NCBI GenBank assembly: GCA_016873165.1
Contig: VGXV01000015.1
Coordinates: forward strand, 38,413 to 78,267
Direction: 5' to 3'
Source of the DNA: Planctomycetota bacterium
GTDB taxonomy: Bacteria; Planctomycetota; Brocadiia; Brocadiales; Brocadiaceae
Length of the DNA stretch: 39,855 bases
In this document: one piece after another, positions 8,469 to 18,187 of the stretch
How positions within the stretch are numbered: position 1 is the stretch's first letter
How the letters are laid out: each line of letters opens with the position of its first letter
Notes under the pieces: model-generated
What the model saw: the letters and a program-made list of their open reading frames with translations, nothing else
What the model was told of the DNA's origin: nothing
Databases searched by the model: none
Position numbers and translations under genes: made by a program

Positions 8469-9866
8469 ATGTCTAAAAACTTCTATAATATGCCTGAAGA
8501 TGGCATTCTCATAACCCATCCCATGGCGGTTCACGGATTCTACAGAACGTATAGAACTATTGTTGAAACAATACTGATCATCGCATTTTTTCTGCTTCCC
8601 TGGATAAAAATACACGGTTTCTCCGCAATTCTCATCGACATTCCGAATAGAAGATTTTCGTTGTTTGGTTTGCAATTCTGGGGGCATGATACACCCATGT
8701 TCTTTTTCGTGCTGGCAAGTTTTGCACTGGGGCTCGTCTTTGCCACTTCTGCATGGGGAAGGGTCTGGTGCGGTTGGGCTTGCCCGCAAACGGTTTTTAT
8801 CGATGCAATTTTCCGAAAGATCGAATCCTTCGTTGAAGGAAACCATATCGCACGAATCAGGCTTCAGAAGTCTCCCCTTGACAAAGATAAAGTAATAAAA
8901 AAAACAGTGAAATGGGCATTGTTCTTTTTGGCAAGTTCCATCATATCCCACACAATCATTGCGTATTTTGCCGGAGCAAAAAACATAGCTTCGATGATCG
9001 CAGATTCCCCTTTTGATAATTGGACGATTTTTTTAACTACAAGCATTATTACCATCATCGTGCTGCTTAATTTTGGCTGGTTCCGGGAACAATTATGCAT
9101 ATCGATTTGTCCCTACGGAAGATTGCAGTCGGTATTAATGGACGAAGATTCTCTTGCAATAATGTACGATGAAAAAAGAGGGGAGCCGAGGAAAGGAACA
9201 CAGCCGAAAACATTGGAACATGGCGACTGCATTAATTGTTATAAATGCGTAGCCGTATGCCCTGCAGGAATTGATATCCGCAAGGGGTTGCAGATGGAAT
9301 GTATTGCCTGCACCGCCTGTATTGACGCGTGTGATCAGGTAATGGCAACGGTTAAAAAGCCAAAGGGACTCATCCGGTATGAGTCGGAAAAGGGATTAAA
9401 GGGAAAGCCTGCAAAATTCTGGCGGATGAAAAACATACTCTATCTTGCGTTGGTTTCCGCGTGTCTGATAGGATTAATTTCGTATGTTTCAGGCAGATCC
9501 GATCTGGATATTACTGTCCTGAGAGCGCAGGAAAGCCCCTATCGGGTGATTTCCACCGCCAAAGGAGAACCCGTTATCTCAAACCATTACACGCTGAATT
9601 TAAAAAATCAGAGTTTTCACGAAATGGAAGTGAACGTTACACAAACTGAAGAGAGCAGGAATAAAGGGATTGAAATTGTAGCGCCTGCCTACCCGGAAGT
9701 TATACCTTCCGGAAAGTCGGCAAAGAACCATTTTTTCATTAAATTTCCCAAATCACTTTTAAACAAAAAGGGACAGTTGAATTTTCAATTACATGTCGCC
9801 GCAACATCAAATCAAACAACCAGAAATTATATTAAGGAGCTAACCCTTGCCGGACCTCTCAAATAG
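8469..9866 (+). CDS. ccoG: cbb3 oxidase assembly protein CcoG/FixG (4Fe-4S membrane protein)
   Basis: Membrane ferredoxin of the RdxA/CcoG/FixG family; the family is linked to copper reduction during cbb3 assembly. The protein has several membrane helices in its first half. It carries the conserved WCGWACPQTVF motif after helix two, a second cysteine motif (CISICPYGR), and two 4Fe-4S clusters (CINCYKCVAVCP and CIACTACIDACD). A further helix near residue 325 leads into an immunoglobulin-like periplasmic C-terminal domain, as in FixG. The length (465 aa) is typical. Its last 20 bases overlap the next gene. Confidence 0.93.
   Translation: MSKNFYNMPEDGILITHPMAVHGFYRTYRTIVETILIIAFFLLPWIKIHGFSAILIDIPNRRFSLFGLQFWGHDTPMFFFVLASFALGLVFATSAWGRVWCGWACPQTVFIDAIFRKIESFVEGNHIARIRLQKSPLDKDKVIKKTVKWALFFLASSIISHTIIAYFAGAKNIASMIADSPFDNWTIFLTTSIITIIVLLNFGWFREQLCISICPYGRLQSVLMDEDSLAIMYDEKRGEPRKGTQPKTLEHGDCINCYKCVAVCPAGIDIRKGLQMECIACTACIDACDQVMATVKKPKGLIRYESEKGLKGKPAKFWRMKNILYLALVSACLIGLISYVSGRSDLDITVLRAQESPYRVISTAKGEPVISNHYTLNLKNQSFHEMEVNVTQTEESRNKGIEIVAPAYPEVIPSGKSAKNHFFIKFPKSLLNKKGQLNFQLHVAATSNQTTRNYIKELTLAGPLK
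9834..9839 (+). promoter_or_regulatory. Shine-Dalgarno AAGGAG that fixes a TTG start
   Basis: A full AAGGAG lies inside the 3' end of ccoG, seven bases before the TTG at 9847. This supports the TTG as start of the downstream membrane protein rather than the in-frame ATG at 9889, and implies translation coupled to ccoG. Confidence 0.7.
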
Positions 9867-10554
9867 CCTAATACAAGGCATTGGCGAAATGTCGCCTTTT
9901 TTTGTCCCTTTTGTGATAATTGCCGCAAGTCTTGTCGGCAGTATTCATTGTGTCGGAATGTGCGGAGGGCTTGCCCTTGCCGCAAGCGCTCACAGCAAGG
10001 CGGGCATGATTGCATACCATATCGGGCGTTTTTGCGGATACTGTAGCATTGGAGCGCTTGCAGGATTGCTTGGCGCGGAGTTTATCCATTCGGAAATAAA
10101 ATATCTCTCCTTTGCCTCCACGTTTGTTTTAGGAATAACTTTTTTGATTATCGGATTACGCATTATAAAAGATGGGCAACTGCATATAAAGCAACCCTAT
10201 CTCCTTCGTTTGTTTTACCAGAAAAATGTCGGGCATCTATTGGAATCCAAAGCTTCGCCAAAGATTTCGGGCTTTTTAATAGGGATTCTCAGCCCTTTGC
10301 TTCCATGCGGATGGCTCTATGGTTTTATTCTGATAGCTATCGCAACACACAATCCCCTGTGGGGGGGAATATTGCTAGCCTCTTTCTGGTTAGGCACTAT
10401 TCCGGCGCTCTCGGGAATTTCCTACCTGGCAAAACAACCAATAAAACTTCTTAATACTAAAGCAAAGGTGTTTGTGGGCATTTTTTTGATTTTTATCGGA
10501 ATATCAAGCGTGGTAATAAAATTAACCGGCATGAGCTCAAATTGTTGTCATTAA
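9847..10554 (+). CDS. SafE/DsbD_2-like membrane protein associated with cbb3 genes
   Basis: A 235-residue integral membrane protein with about six helices. Two related motifs, GSIHCVGMCGG in the first half and LSPLLPCGWLY in the second, are the paired cysteine signatures of the UreH/SafE-like DsbD_2 group (often annotated 'sulfite exporter TauE/SafE family'). Members sit next to cco genes in many bacteria, which suggests a part in metal or thiol handling during oxidase maturation, but the transported substrate is not known from sequence. It may stand in for a missing ccoH: no FixH-like gene is seen here. The TTG start is supported by the AAGGAG upstream. The product ends in a possible metal-binding CCH. 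Confidence 0.8.
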   Translation: MPDLSNSLIQGIGEMSPFFVPFVIIAASLVGSIHCVGMCGGLALAASAHSKAGMIAYHIGRFCGYCSIGALAGLLGAEFIHSEIKYLSFASTFVLGITFLIIGLRIIKDGQLHIKQPYLLRLFYQKNVGHLLESKASPKISGFLIGILSPLLPCGWLYGFILIAIATHNPLWGGILLASFWLGTIPALSGISYLAKQPIKLLNTKAKVFVGIFLIFIGISSVVIKLTGMSSNCCH

Positions 10555-10679
10555 CAATTTAATATGAGACATGCTCATTACTTTTCAACAATGTGAATCA
10601 AAAAATGTACGTATGTAAAAACTCGCACTTATTTGCTGAAGGCATGAATAAATCGTTGTGGAAAATCCGCTCATTAAAA

Positions 10680-12011
10680 TCAGGTAATATTCATTGTCAT
10701 CAAGAATTCTGCATTCGTTTTAGATTTCGAAAGCCTGTTTTTTAGCAATTCCATTGCCTCTATTGGATTCATTTCGTTAAGCACTTTCCTGAGGATCCAC
10801 ATGCGTTTAATCTCTTCAGGATTCACAATCAACTCTTCTTTCCGGGTGCCCGAACGGGTGATATCAATTGCAGGAAACAGCCTGCGATCTGCCAATTTTC
10901 TGTCAAGATGGAGTTCCATATTGCCTGTGCCCTTGAATTCTTCAAAAATTACTTCATCCATCCTGCTACCCGTATCCACAAGTGCGGTTGCAATGATTGT
11001 AAGGCTGCCGCCTTCCTCAATATTTCTTGCTGCTCCGAAAAATCTTTTTGGTTTCTGAAGCGCGCTCGCATCAACGCCTCCCGAAAGTATCTTGCCGCTG
11101 TGGGGCACTTCTGTATTATATGCCCTTGCCAATCGTGTGATGGAATCAAGCAAAACAACCACGTCTTTGCCATATTCCACCATGCGCTTTGCTTTTTCTA
11201 TTACCATTTCCGCTACCTGTATATGCCTGCTTGCAGGCTCATCAAAGGTGGAGCCAATAACTTCCGCAGCAACCGATCTGGCCATATCCGTAACTTCTTC
11301 AGGCCTTTCATCGATAAGCAGGATAATCAAAAATATCTCCGGATGGTTTTTTGTGATACTGTTTGCTATTTTCTGGAGCAATACCGTTTTTCCCGTGCGG
11401 GGCGGCGCTACGATCAAGCCTCTCTGTCCTTTGCCAATGGGGGTAACAAGATCCATTATTCTTGTTTCGAGTTCATTGGTGTCTTTTTCCAAAAAGAGTC
11501 TTTCTGTAGGATGCAGGGGAGTCAGGTCGTCAAAAACAATCTTATCTCCCATAATTTCCGGGTTTTCGAAATTTATTGCCTCTACCCGTAATAATGCAAA
11601 ATAACGCTCAGACTCCTTTGGCGGCCTGATTTGCCCTGAGACAACAGCGCCGGTGCGAATGCCAAAACGGCGTATTTGCGAAGGTGAAATGTAAATATCA
11701 TCAGGACAAGGCAGGTAATTATAATCGGGGGAACGCAAAAAGCCAAAACCTTCCGGAAGCACTTCCACTACTCCTTCTCCATACATTAAACCGTTCTGAT
11801 TTACTCTTTCCTTCAGAATTTTGAAAATCAGCTCCTGCTTCTTCAGTCCCGTGTATTCTTTGAGACCTTCGTTTTTTGCGATCTCCTGCAGTTCCTTAAT
11901 CGTCTTTTTCTGTAGTTCTGTTATGTGCATCTTGCCACGTTTAATTTCTTCATATTTTTCATTTGTTTCTTTGTCTATCACGACTGCTTCTTTTTTACCG
12001 TTTGCGGCCAT
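10680..12011 (-). CDS. rho: Transcription termination factor Rho
   Basis: Hexameric RNA helicase that ends transcription at Rho-dependent sites. In order: an N-terminal Rho_N helical region ([19 protein letters not shown]), the RNA-binding cold-shock-like domain ([20 protein letters not shown]), the P-loop APPRTGKT, the Walker B region [15 protein letters not shown] and the C-terminal motif [16 protein letters not shown] start it at the ATG at 12011, which has AAGGAG eight bases upstream and gives 443 residues; an upstream in-frame ATG at 12065 would run into coaE and lacks such a site. It is the last gene of polA-coaE-rho; the coaE stop is 26 bp upstream. Confidence 0.97.
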   Translation of the reverse strand: MAANGKKEAVVIDKETNEKYEEIKRGKMHITELQKKTIKELQEIAKNEGLKEYTGLKKQELIFKILKERVNQNGLMYGEGVVEVLPEGFGFLRSPDYNYLPCPDDIYISPSQIRRFGIRTGAVVSGQIRPPKESERYFALLRVEAINFENPEIMGDKIVFDDLTPLHPTERLFLEKDTNELETRIMDLVTPIGKGQRGLIVAPPRTGKTVLLQKIANSITKNHPEIFLIILLIDERPEEVTDMARSVAAEVIGSTFDEPASRHIQVAEMVIEKAKRMVEYGKDVVVLLDSITRLARAYNTEVPHSGKILSGGVDASALQKPKRFFGAARNIEEGGSLTIIATALVDTGSRMDEVIFEEFKGTGNMELHLDRKLADRRLFPAIDITRSGTRKEELIVNPEEIKRMWILRKVLNEMNPIEAMELLKNRLSKSKTNAEFLMTMNIT

Positions 12012-12037
12012 ATGTGTTTTCTCCTTACCTTTTAAAA

Positions 12038-12649
12038 TTACATATTCTCTATATAGTGTTGCCAAAATTTTTTGACTTGCAGAAACGTATTATCGACTGA
12101 AAAGTTATTATCGATAATATAATCCGCATTGTTCTTCTTTTCTTCCAAATCCATCTGGAAAGCTTCTCTTCTTTCCAGGTCTCCTTCTTTCCAATGCCTG
12201 CTGATGTGACTTCGTTTTATTCGCTGCTCTTTCCCGGTGTTTACAAATACAATGTAGTCGCATATCACTGAAAGTCCTGATTCTTCCAATAAGGCGGCAT
12301 CAATAACGATTGCATGTCGTCGTCCGCGATGCTCTATATCGTCAATTTTTGCGTGTATCTGCTTAATGACAATGGGATGCAATATCGAGCATAAATTGTC
12401 TAACCCTGACTTATTCCGGAAAACAATCTCTGCCAGCTCTTTGCGGTTTATTTCCCCGGAATCATCTCTCACCTTCAGGCCGAATGTTTCTAGTATCTTT
12501 TTTTTAATCTCATCTTTTAAAAATAAAGTATGGCACATTTCGTCGGCATCAATGTGTTCTGCGCCCATAGAAGCCATCATGCGGGCAACGGTGCTCTTGC
12601 CGCTGGAGATGCCTCCTGTTATGCCAATAATTTTTGGGGGGTTATTCAC
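12038..12649 (-). CDS. coaE: Dephospho-CoA kinase
   Basis: Catalyses the last step of coenzyme A synthesis, phosphorylating the ribose of dephospho-CoA. The P-loop GGISSGKST is at residues 10-18, followed by the family motif HIDADEMCH (substrate-binding Asp). The lid and C-terminal ADYIIDN motif are present, and the length of 203 residues is normal. Its ATG overlaps the end of polA, so the two are translated as a coupled pair. The coaD gene for the preceding step lies elsewhere in the window (27969-28469). Confidence 0.95.
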   Translation of the reverse strand: MNNPPKIIGITGGISSGKSTVARMMASMGAEHIDADEMCHTLFLKDEIKKKILETFGLKVRDDSGEINRKELAEIVFRNKSGLDNLCSILHPIVIKQIHAKIDDIEHRGRRHAIVIDAALLEESGLSVICDYIVFVNTGKEQRIKRSHISRHWKEGDLERREAFQMDLEEKKNNADYIIDNNFSVDNTFLQVKKFWQHYIENM

Positions 12650-15312
12650 TATGTTTCCATCCAGTTTTTTCCCGTCTTGATATTTACCTTTACCGGAACT
12701 TTCAGGGTTACAGCCTGCCTCATATCTTCCTGCACCATTACACGAGTACGCTCCAGCGCTTTTTCCTCTACCTCAAAAAGCAGTTCATCATGTATCTGCA
12801 ATATCATGCGCGCTTCATAGTTCCCGGTTTTTAATTTTGCATAAATATTATTCATTGCAACCTTTATCAAATCAGCGGCAGATCCTTGTATTATCGTATT
12901 TATCGCAATTCGTTCCGCAAGATTTCTCAGCTTCTTATTCCCGGAATTAATGTCAGGTATGGAACGCTTTCGATGAAAAAGTGTTTTAACATACCCTGTT
13001 TTACTTGCTTCTTCGACTACCTTATTTCTGAATTTTTGCACACCCTGATACAAATTAAAATATGCCTCGATAAACTCTTTTGCGTCTTTTAATGAAAGCC
13101 CGGTATCCCGTGAAAGTCCAAATTCATTAAGGCCATAAATAATGCCAAAATTGACCGCCTTCGCATTGCGCCTCATTTCAGCAGTCACGTTTTCCAGAGG
13201 AACAGTATAAATAGCGGAGGCCACTGCGGAGTGAATATCCATATCTTCTCTAAACGCCGCCATCAATGCGTCATCTTCGGAAAAATGCGCCAGTATTCGC
13301 AATTCGATTTGGGAATAATCAGCCGACAGGAAGACTGCATTCTCTCCGGCAGGAATAAATGCCCTGCGAATTTGCCTGCCAATCTCGGTTCTGATCGGAA
13401 TATTTTGAAGATTCGGATCACTGCTGCTGAGGCGGCCGGTCGCCGTTACTGTTTGGTTGAATGTCGTATGAATTTTTCCTGTATTCTGATTTAACAGGTT
13501 CGGCAAGGCATCTGCATATGTGCTCTTAAGCTTCGTAAGCTGTCTGTATTCCAATACCAGTTTTGGCAATGGATGACGCCACGCAAGGGAAGCCAGCACA
13601 TTTGCGTCAGTTGACAAACCTGTTTTCGTGCGTCTCATTTTCGGCAATTGTAATGTATCAAAAAGAATAGTTCCTAATTGTTTGTGAGAACTAATATTAA
13701 ACTCCTGCCCGGCAACACGATAAATTTCTTTTTCGAGATGCTGTAATTTTATGAACAAATCACCGGACATCTGTTTAAAGAACAAAGCATCAATACAGAT
13801 ACCGTTCCATTCCATTTCTGCCAACACATAAATCAGAGGAATCTCTATTCCCTGTAATAGTTGCCAAAGTCCTTCTTTTTTTAACAGCGGTTCCATCGTT
13901 TCAGCAAGGCGAAATGTTATATCGGCATCCTGACAGGCGTATTGGCATATCTTATCAACAGGAACGTTGTTCATGGTTATCTGCTGTTTTCCGGTCCCGA
14001 TTAATTCGGAAATCATTATCGTTTTATAAGATAAATATTCAAAAGCTATGTCATCGAGGTTATGGTTTCTTTTTACCGGATTAAGCAGATAAGAAGCAAT
14101 CATAGAGTCAAAATGAATGCCTTTTAAGACAATGTTATATTTTTTCAGCACAAGTAAATCATATTTAATGTTTTGGCCGATTTTCTTTTTATTTTCGTCC
14201 TCCAGAATTTTTCTGATTTCCGGAAGAACATTATTTGCCATTAAATGTTTCGCATTTTCAGGCGCCATTAAAGGAATATAATATGCTTCCCGCTGACACC
14301 AGGAAACCGAAAGTCCGACAATTTCCGCTTTCAGGGGGTCAGCGCTCGTTGTTTCCAAATCTATTGCAAAAACATCTTTTTCGCTAATCCGGCCAAGAAA
14401 CTCCTGAAATTTTTCGATAGTATCCACAAGATGATACCGGGTTTCCTCTGTTTTTGCCGTAGCCACCATATCGGAGAGAAGGGTGTTAAAGCCGAACGAT
14501 CTGAATACTTTCCTGAGTTTTATATTCTCCCCGGCACTCAATCTGCAAGATTCCATATTTACTGTGACAGGAATATCGCTATAAAGTTTCAGAAGTTCAC
14601 GGGAAAATCGGGCCTGGTCTGTGAATGCTCTTAAATTCTCCTGCCTCTTTTTCCCGGTAATACGATCGATATTGGCAAGCACGGAATCCAACGATCCCCA
14701 TTCTTTGATAAGTTCGAGGGCCGTTTTATTGCCAATGCCCGGAACACCAGGAATGTTATCAGATGCATCACCCGCAAGGGCTAATACATCAACTACCTGA
14801 TTTGGCATAATACCTTTTTCCTTGTATAAAACATCTGAATCAATCATTGCCCCTTTTTTCGCGTTCAGGATTTTTACCTTCGGGCTGATTAATTGCTCCA
14901 AATCCTTGTCAGAGGTCACAATTACCACTTCTACGTCTTTTCCACTCAACACCGTCACTAACGATCCGATAACATCATCCGCTTCATACCCTTTTGCCGC
15001 ATAAATTGGAATACCAAATGCCCTGACAACTTTGTAAATTAATGGGATTTGTACCTGCAAGTCTTCCGGTGTTTCTTTACGGGTAGCTTTATATTCACTG
15101 TATTTCTGTTGTCTGTTCGTAGTATATTTCGTATCAAATACTACTGCCAGGTATTCAGGGCGTTGTTCCCTCAGCAACTTCAGCAGCATCCTTGTAAAAC
15201 CATACACTGCGTTTGCCGGTTTCCCATCTGGTGTTGTTAACTTTGCTGCAATAGCATAAAACGCTTGGTAACAATGCGAATGGCCATCTATGATAAAAAA
15301 TCGTTCTGGCAT
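12649..15312 (-). CDS. polA: DNA polymerase I with 5' nuclease and intact proofreading domain
   Basis: Repair and Okazaki-fragment polymerase, 887 residues. The N-terminal 5'-3' nuclease begins FIIDGHSHCYQAFYAI and carries acidic metal ligands (YEADDVIGS, VTSDKDLEQL, AGDASDNIPGVPGIG). The 3'-5' exonuclease keeps its ligands (FAIDLETT, NIKYDLLVL, YACQDAD), so proofreading should work. Polymerase motifs A (SADYSQIELRILAHFS), B (RRNAKAVNFGIIYG) and C (QIHDELLFEV) are all present. It is first in a polA-coaE-rho operon; the promoter at 15335-15363 leaves a leader of only about 16 bases and no Shine-Dalgarno. Confidence 0.97.
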   Translation of the reverse strand: MPERFFIIDGHSHCYQAFYAIAAKLTTPDGKPANAVYGFTRMLLKLLREQRPEYLAVVFDTKYTTNRQQKYSEYKATRKETPEDLQVQIPLIYKVVRAFGIPIYAAKGYEADDVIGSLVTVLSGKDVEVVIVTSDKDLEQLISPKVKILNAKKGAMIDSDVLYKEKGIMPNQVVDVLALAGDASDNIPGVPGIGNKTALELIKEWGSLDSVLANIDRITGKKRQENLRAFTDQARFSRELLKLYSDIPVTVNMESCRLSAGENIKLRKVFRSFGFNTLLSDMVATAKTEETRYHLVDTIEKFQEFLGRISEKDVFAIDLETTSADPLKAEIVGLSVSWCQREAYYIPLMAPENAKHLMANNVLPEIRKILEDENKKKIGQNIKYDLLVLKKYNIVLKGIHFDSMIASYLLNPVKRNHNLDDIAFEYLSYKTIMISELIGTGKQQITMNNVPVDKICQYACQDADITFRLAETMEPLLKKEGLWQLLQGIEIPLIYVLAEMEWNGICIDALFFKQMSGDLFIKLQHLEKEIYRVAGQEFNISSHKQLGTILFDTLQLPKMRRTKTGLSTDANVLASLAWRHPLPKLVLEYRQLTKLKSTYADALPNLLNQNTGKIHTTFNQTVTATGRLSSSDPNLQNIPIRTEIGRQIRRAFIPAGENAVFLSADYSQIELRILAHFSEDDALMAAFREDMDIHSAVASAIYTVPLENVTAEMRRNAKAVNFGIIYGLNEFGLSRDTGLSLKDAKEFIEAYFNLYQGVQKFRNKVVEEASKTGYVKTLFHRKRSIPDINSGNKKLRNLAERIAINTIIQGSAADLIKVAMNNIYAKLKTGNYEARMILQIHDELLFEVEEKALERTRVMVQEDMRQAVTLKVPVKVNIKTGKNWMET

Positions 15313-15334
15313 TTTTGGTTAGTAGTGTAATTTG

Positions 15335-15363
15335 ATTATACGTTGCAAAACCGTGTATGTCAC
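15335..15363 (-). promoter_or_regulatory. Sigma70 promoter of the polA-coaE-rho operon
   Basis: Read on the minus strand: -35 GTGACA (15363-15358), a 17-bp spacer, and -10 TATAAT (15340-15335). Eleven of twelve consensus bases match at the ideal spacing. The start of transcription would fall about 16 bases before the polA ATG. Confidence 0.65.
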
Positions 15364-15788
15364 TTTACATTGGACAAATTACTACATTGGCATTGTACAA
15401 ATATGACAGACAGGGCGATTGCCAGGAAAGATAAATAATGAGGGTATGCCGTACGTTATTTACAATTATGTCTCTAAAAGTGGAAAATAAAGATTATTTA
15501 ATTAATAAAACAATTGCGGTACTTAAAAAACTTCTATCGTATTGAAAAAAAACGGAAAATGCACAGACTGGAAAAGGATTTGATCTACCGCTATGCAAAT
15601 TATGGATGGAATACTTCCTTTGATGCACTGGTCTGAATAATAACATTTAAAAACGTATTGTCAAGTCAAATATAAAAAATCACCTATGATACATTGCTTT
15701 AGATAGACTTCTTGGACACAGGAATAATAAATACGTTATTAGTTTCAGACTGCTTAGGGAAAATACCTTTTACGATACAATTTAATAT

Positions 15789-15818
15789 TTGACAAAATAA
15801 GCTCTTACCTACTATAAT
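15789..15818 (+). promoter_or_regulatory. Sigma70 promoter of the ispG-dxr-rseP operon
   Basis: A perfect TTGACA (15789-15794) and a perfect TATAAT (15813-15818) with an 18-bp spacer. The predicted leader to the ispG ATG is about 170 bases, long enough to hold regulation; only the small stem at 15911-15932 was seen in it. Confidence 0.7.
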
Positions 15819-15995
15819 TTTAGAAATGAATTATATTAAGTCATGTATTTACTGAAACTTACAAAATTATTCCGTAACCTCCCTTGTCCTCAGTTTTTCA
15901 AATATCTTGCATTCCTAATAAATGTCAGGAATTTTTCCGCAAAATGGCGGCCATATCACTGTTTATTTTTATTTTCTTAGAGCGATGATATTATT

Positions 15996-17045
15996 ATGAT
16001 GAAAAGACGCAATACCCGGACGGTTAATGTCGGGGGTGTTTTGATAGGGGGAAACAACCCGATATCTGTGCAAACAATGACAAAAACCCACACAGAGGAT
16101 ATTGATGCAACCGTTAAACAAATAAAAGAACTGGAAGCTGTCGGTTGTAACATTGTGCGGGTAGCAGTGCCCACAATCGTTACTGCAAAATGCCTTGGCG
16201 CGATTAAACGGCAGATAAACATTCCCCTTGTTGCAGATATACACTTCGGACATCACCTTGCCCTTGAAGCCATTGCCCAGGGAGTTGATAAAATACGAAT
16301 CAATCCGGGCAATATGAAAGACAAGCAAAAACTGGAAGAAATAATAAAAACAGCAAGGGACAAGGGAGTTCCTATCCGTATAGGCGTCAATTCCGGTTCC
16401 ATACGAGGGGAAGAAACGCATGAGACGCTGACTTCTTTAATGGTCAAAACCGTTTTGCAATACTGCGAACACTTTGAATCTCTTGGTTTTAAAGATATCG
16501 TATTGTCATTAAAGGCATCTGATGTTCCTTCGACTCTGGAGGCATACCGTTCTATAGCAACACAATGTGATTATCCTTTACATTTAGGCGTCACTGCTGC
16601 CGGCCCGCCAAGTTTGGCAACAATAAAGTCTGCGATCGGTATAGGGGCGCTCCTTTCAGAAGGTATCGGCGACACATTACGGGTTTCTTATACCGGCGCA
16701 TCAGAATTAGAAGTAGAAGCAGGCTTTGACATCCTCGAAGCGCTGGGACTTCACAAACGGCAGAGGACCGAGCTTATTTCATGTCCAACGTGCGGCAGGT
16801 GTGAAATTGATTTGGTAAAAATTGTCGAACAGGTAAGACATCGCCTCCCAAACGACAAAAAACATCTCCAAATAGCTATTATGGGCTGTGTCGTAAATGG
16901 CCCCGGAGAAGCAAGGGAGGTTGATATCGGCATTGCCGGCGGCAAAGGATTTGGGTTTCTTTTCAAAAAAGGAGAAAAGGTAAGAAAGATACCAGAAGAT
17001 CGGATGGTGGATGAACTTTTGGAAGAAATTACCATGATGAAATAA
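15996..17045 (+). CDS. ispG: 4-hydroxy-3-methylbut-2-enyl diphosphate synthase (IspG/GcpE)
   Basis: Iron-sulfur enzyme of the MEP isoprenoid pathway that reduces MEcPP to HMBPP. The N-terminal TIM-barrel half starts RRNTRTVNVGGVLIGG and includes QTMTKTHTEDID, IVRVAVP and DIHFGH. The C-terminal half supplies the 4Fe-4S ligands: CPTCGRCEIDL and MGCVVNGPGEA. The 349-residue length is that of the short bacterial form without an insert domain. The stop codon overlaps the ATG of dxr (TAATG), showing an operon with the second enzyme of the same pathway. Confidence 0.96.
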   Translation: MMKRRNTRTVNVGGVLIGGNNPISVQTMTKTHTEDIDATVKQIKELEAVGCNIVRVAVPTIVTAKCLGAIKRQINIPLVADIHFGHHLALEAIAQGVDKIRINPGNMKDKQKLEEIIKTARDKGVPIRIGVNSGSIRGEETHETLTSLMVKTVLQYCEHFESLGFKDIVLSLKASDVPSTLEAYRSIATQCDYPLHLGVTAAGPPSLATIKSAIGIGALLSEGIGDTLRVSYTGASELEVEAGFDILEALGLHKRQRTELISCPTCGRCEIDLVKIVEQVRHRLPNDKKHLQIAIMGCVVNGPGEAREVDIGIAGGKGFGFLFKKGEKVRKIPEDRMVDELLEEITMMK

Positions 17046-18187
17046 TGAAAAATATTGTTATCCTTGGTTCTACTGGTTCTATTGGAAAAAACACATTACA
17101 GGTTGCCCGCAATTTAAAAGATAGATTTAGGGTAACCGGGCTTTCTACCCATTCACAATGGGAATTTCTCGCCGAACAGGCCGAAGAATTTAACCCTGCC
17201 TATGTGGCTTTGAGCAATCCTCAGTTAGCCGGAAAACTCAAACAACGCCTATCGGGAAATCACACAGAAATAATCAGCGGAAACAATTGTCTTAAAGAAA
17301 TTGTTTTAAAAAGCGAAGCAGATATTGTGGTTTCTGCAGTAGTTGGCGCAATTGGCTTATCCGCAGCAATAGAAACCATACGAACGGGAAAAATTCTTGC
17401 CCTTGCCAATAAAGAAGCCCTGGTTATGGCGGGAAATATTGTTATTCCATTAGCAAAAAAAAATCAGATATTACCGGTAGATAGTGAGCACAGCGCAATA
17501 TTCCAGGCCTTGCAATCCGGCAGGCAGAATGAAATCAAACGTATTATTATTACTGCTTCAGGTGGTCCTTTTTATGGTTTTCCCGCAGACACACTTGCAG
17601 ATGTAACTCCTGCCCAGGCGCTGAAACACCCGACATGGCGTATGGGGCAGAAAATTACTATTGATTCGGCAACGCTAATGAATAAGGCCCTTGAAATTAT
17701 AGAAGCAAAGTGGCTTTTCAATCTGGAGGCAGATCAAATTGACGTGGTAATACATCCGCAATCGATCATACATTCTATGGTGGAATTCTGCGATGGTTCC
17801 GTTATTGCACAAATGGGTATGCCGGATATGAAGGTTCCCATTCAATATGCCTTGACATACCCTGAAAGGGCAAATCTTAAGGTTGAGCCATTGGATTTGT
17901 CACGCATAGAAAATCTTACCTTTAAAAAACCGGACGCTGAAAAATTCCCTGCATTAAAACTTGGTTATCTTGCAGCAAGGGAAGGCGGCACAATTGGCGC
18001 CACGTTAAATGCCGCAAATGAAGTTGCCGTACAAGCCTTTCTTGAAAAGAAAATTCGTTTTACCGAAATATCATCCTTTGTGGAAAAGGTTATCAATAAT
18101 CATCATTTTATTAAAAATCCTTGTCTGGAAGAGATTCTGGCGGCAGATGCCTGGGCAAGGCAGGAGATGGAAAAATGCCTTATTTAA
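17045..18187 (+). CDS. dxr: 1-deoxy-D-xylulose 5-phosphate reductoisomerase
   Basis: NADPH-dependent conversion of DXP to MEP, the committed step of the MEP pathway. It opens with the nucleotide-binding motif ILGSTGSIGKNTL (residues 4-16). It has the metal/substrate site PVDSEHSAIFQ, the flexible loop with HPTWRMGQKITIDSATLMNKALE, and the C-terminal ATLNAANEVAVQAFL. The length (380 aa) is standard. It overlaps ispG at its start and rseP at its end (13 bp); the dxr-rseP pairing is common in bacteria. Confidence 0.96.
   Translation: MKNIVILGSTGSIGKNTLQVARNLKDRFRVTGLSTHSQWEFLAEQAEEFNPAYVALSNPQLAGKLKQRLSGNHTEIISGNNCLKEIVLKSEADIVVSAVVGAIGLSAAIETIRTGKILALANKEALVMAGNIVIPLAKKNQILPVDSEHSAIFQALQSGRQNEIKRIIITASGGPFYGFPADTLADVTPAQALKHPTWRMGQKITIDSATLMNKALEIIEAKWLFNLEADQIDVVIHPQSIIHSMVEFCDGSVIAQMGMPDMKVPIQYALTYPERANLKVEPLDLSRIENLTFKKPDAEKFPALKLGYLAAREGGTIGATLNAANEVAVQAFLEKKIRFTEISSFVEKVINNHHFIKNPCLEEILAADAWARQEMEKCLI

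Larger units (their letters stand above)
15313..15995. other. Divergent intergenic region between polA and ispG
   Basis: A 683-bp AT-rich spacer. It holds a promoter for polA on the minus strand near its left end and one for ispG on the plus strand near 15800. A short stem ATTCCT/AGGAAT followed by five T's (15911-15937) in the ispG leader could act as a weak attenuator. A 44-codon open frame in the middle (plus strand, stop near 15637) has no clear ribosome site and no recognised family, so I do not call it a gene. Confidence 0.6.

Noticed and set aside
10539-10560. AAATTGTT/AACAATTT stem at the end of the SafE-like gene as a terminator
   Set aside because: The stem is pure AT except one pair and no T-run follows on the plus strand.
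12012-12065. Upstream ATG extending Rho by 18 residues
   Set aside because: It overlaps the end of coaE, while the ATG at 12011 has AAGGAG eight bases upstream.
15514-15636. Open frame of about 40 codons in the polA-ispG spacer
   Set aside because: No ribosome site, uncertain start codon and no recognised family; AT-rich DNA gives such frames by chance.
18121-18174. TTG start extending RseP by 18 residues
   Set aside because: The extension lies wholly in dxr coding sequence and the ATG at 18175 has GGAGA at good spacing.
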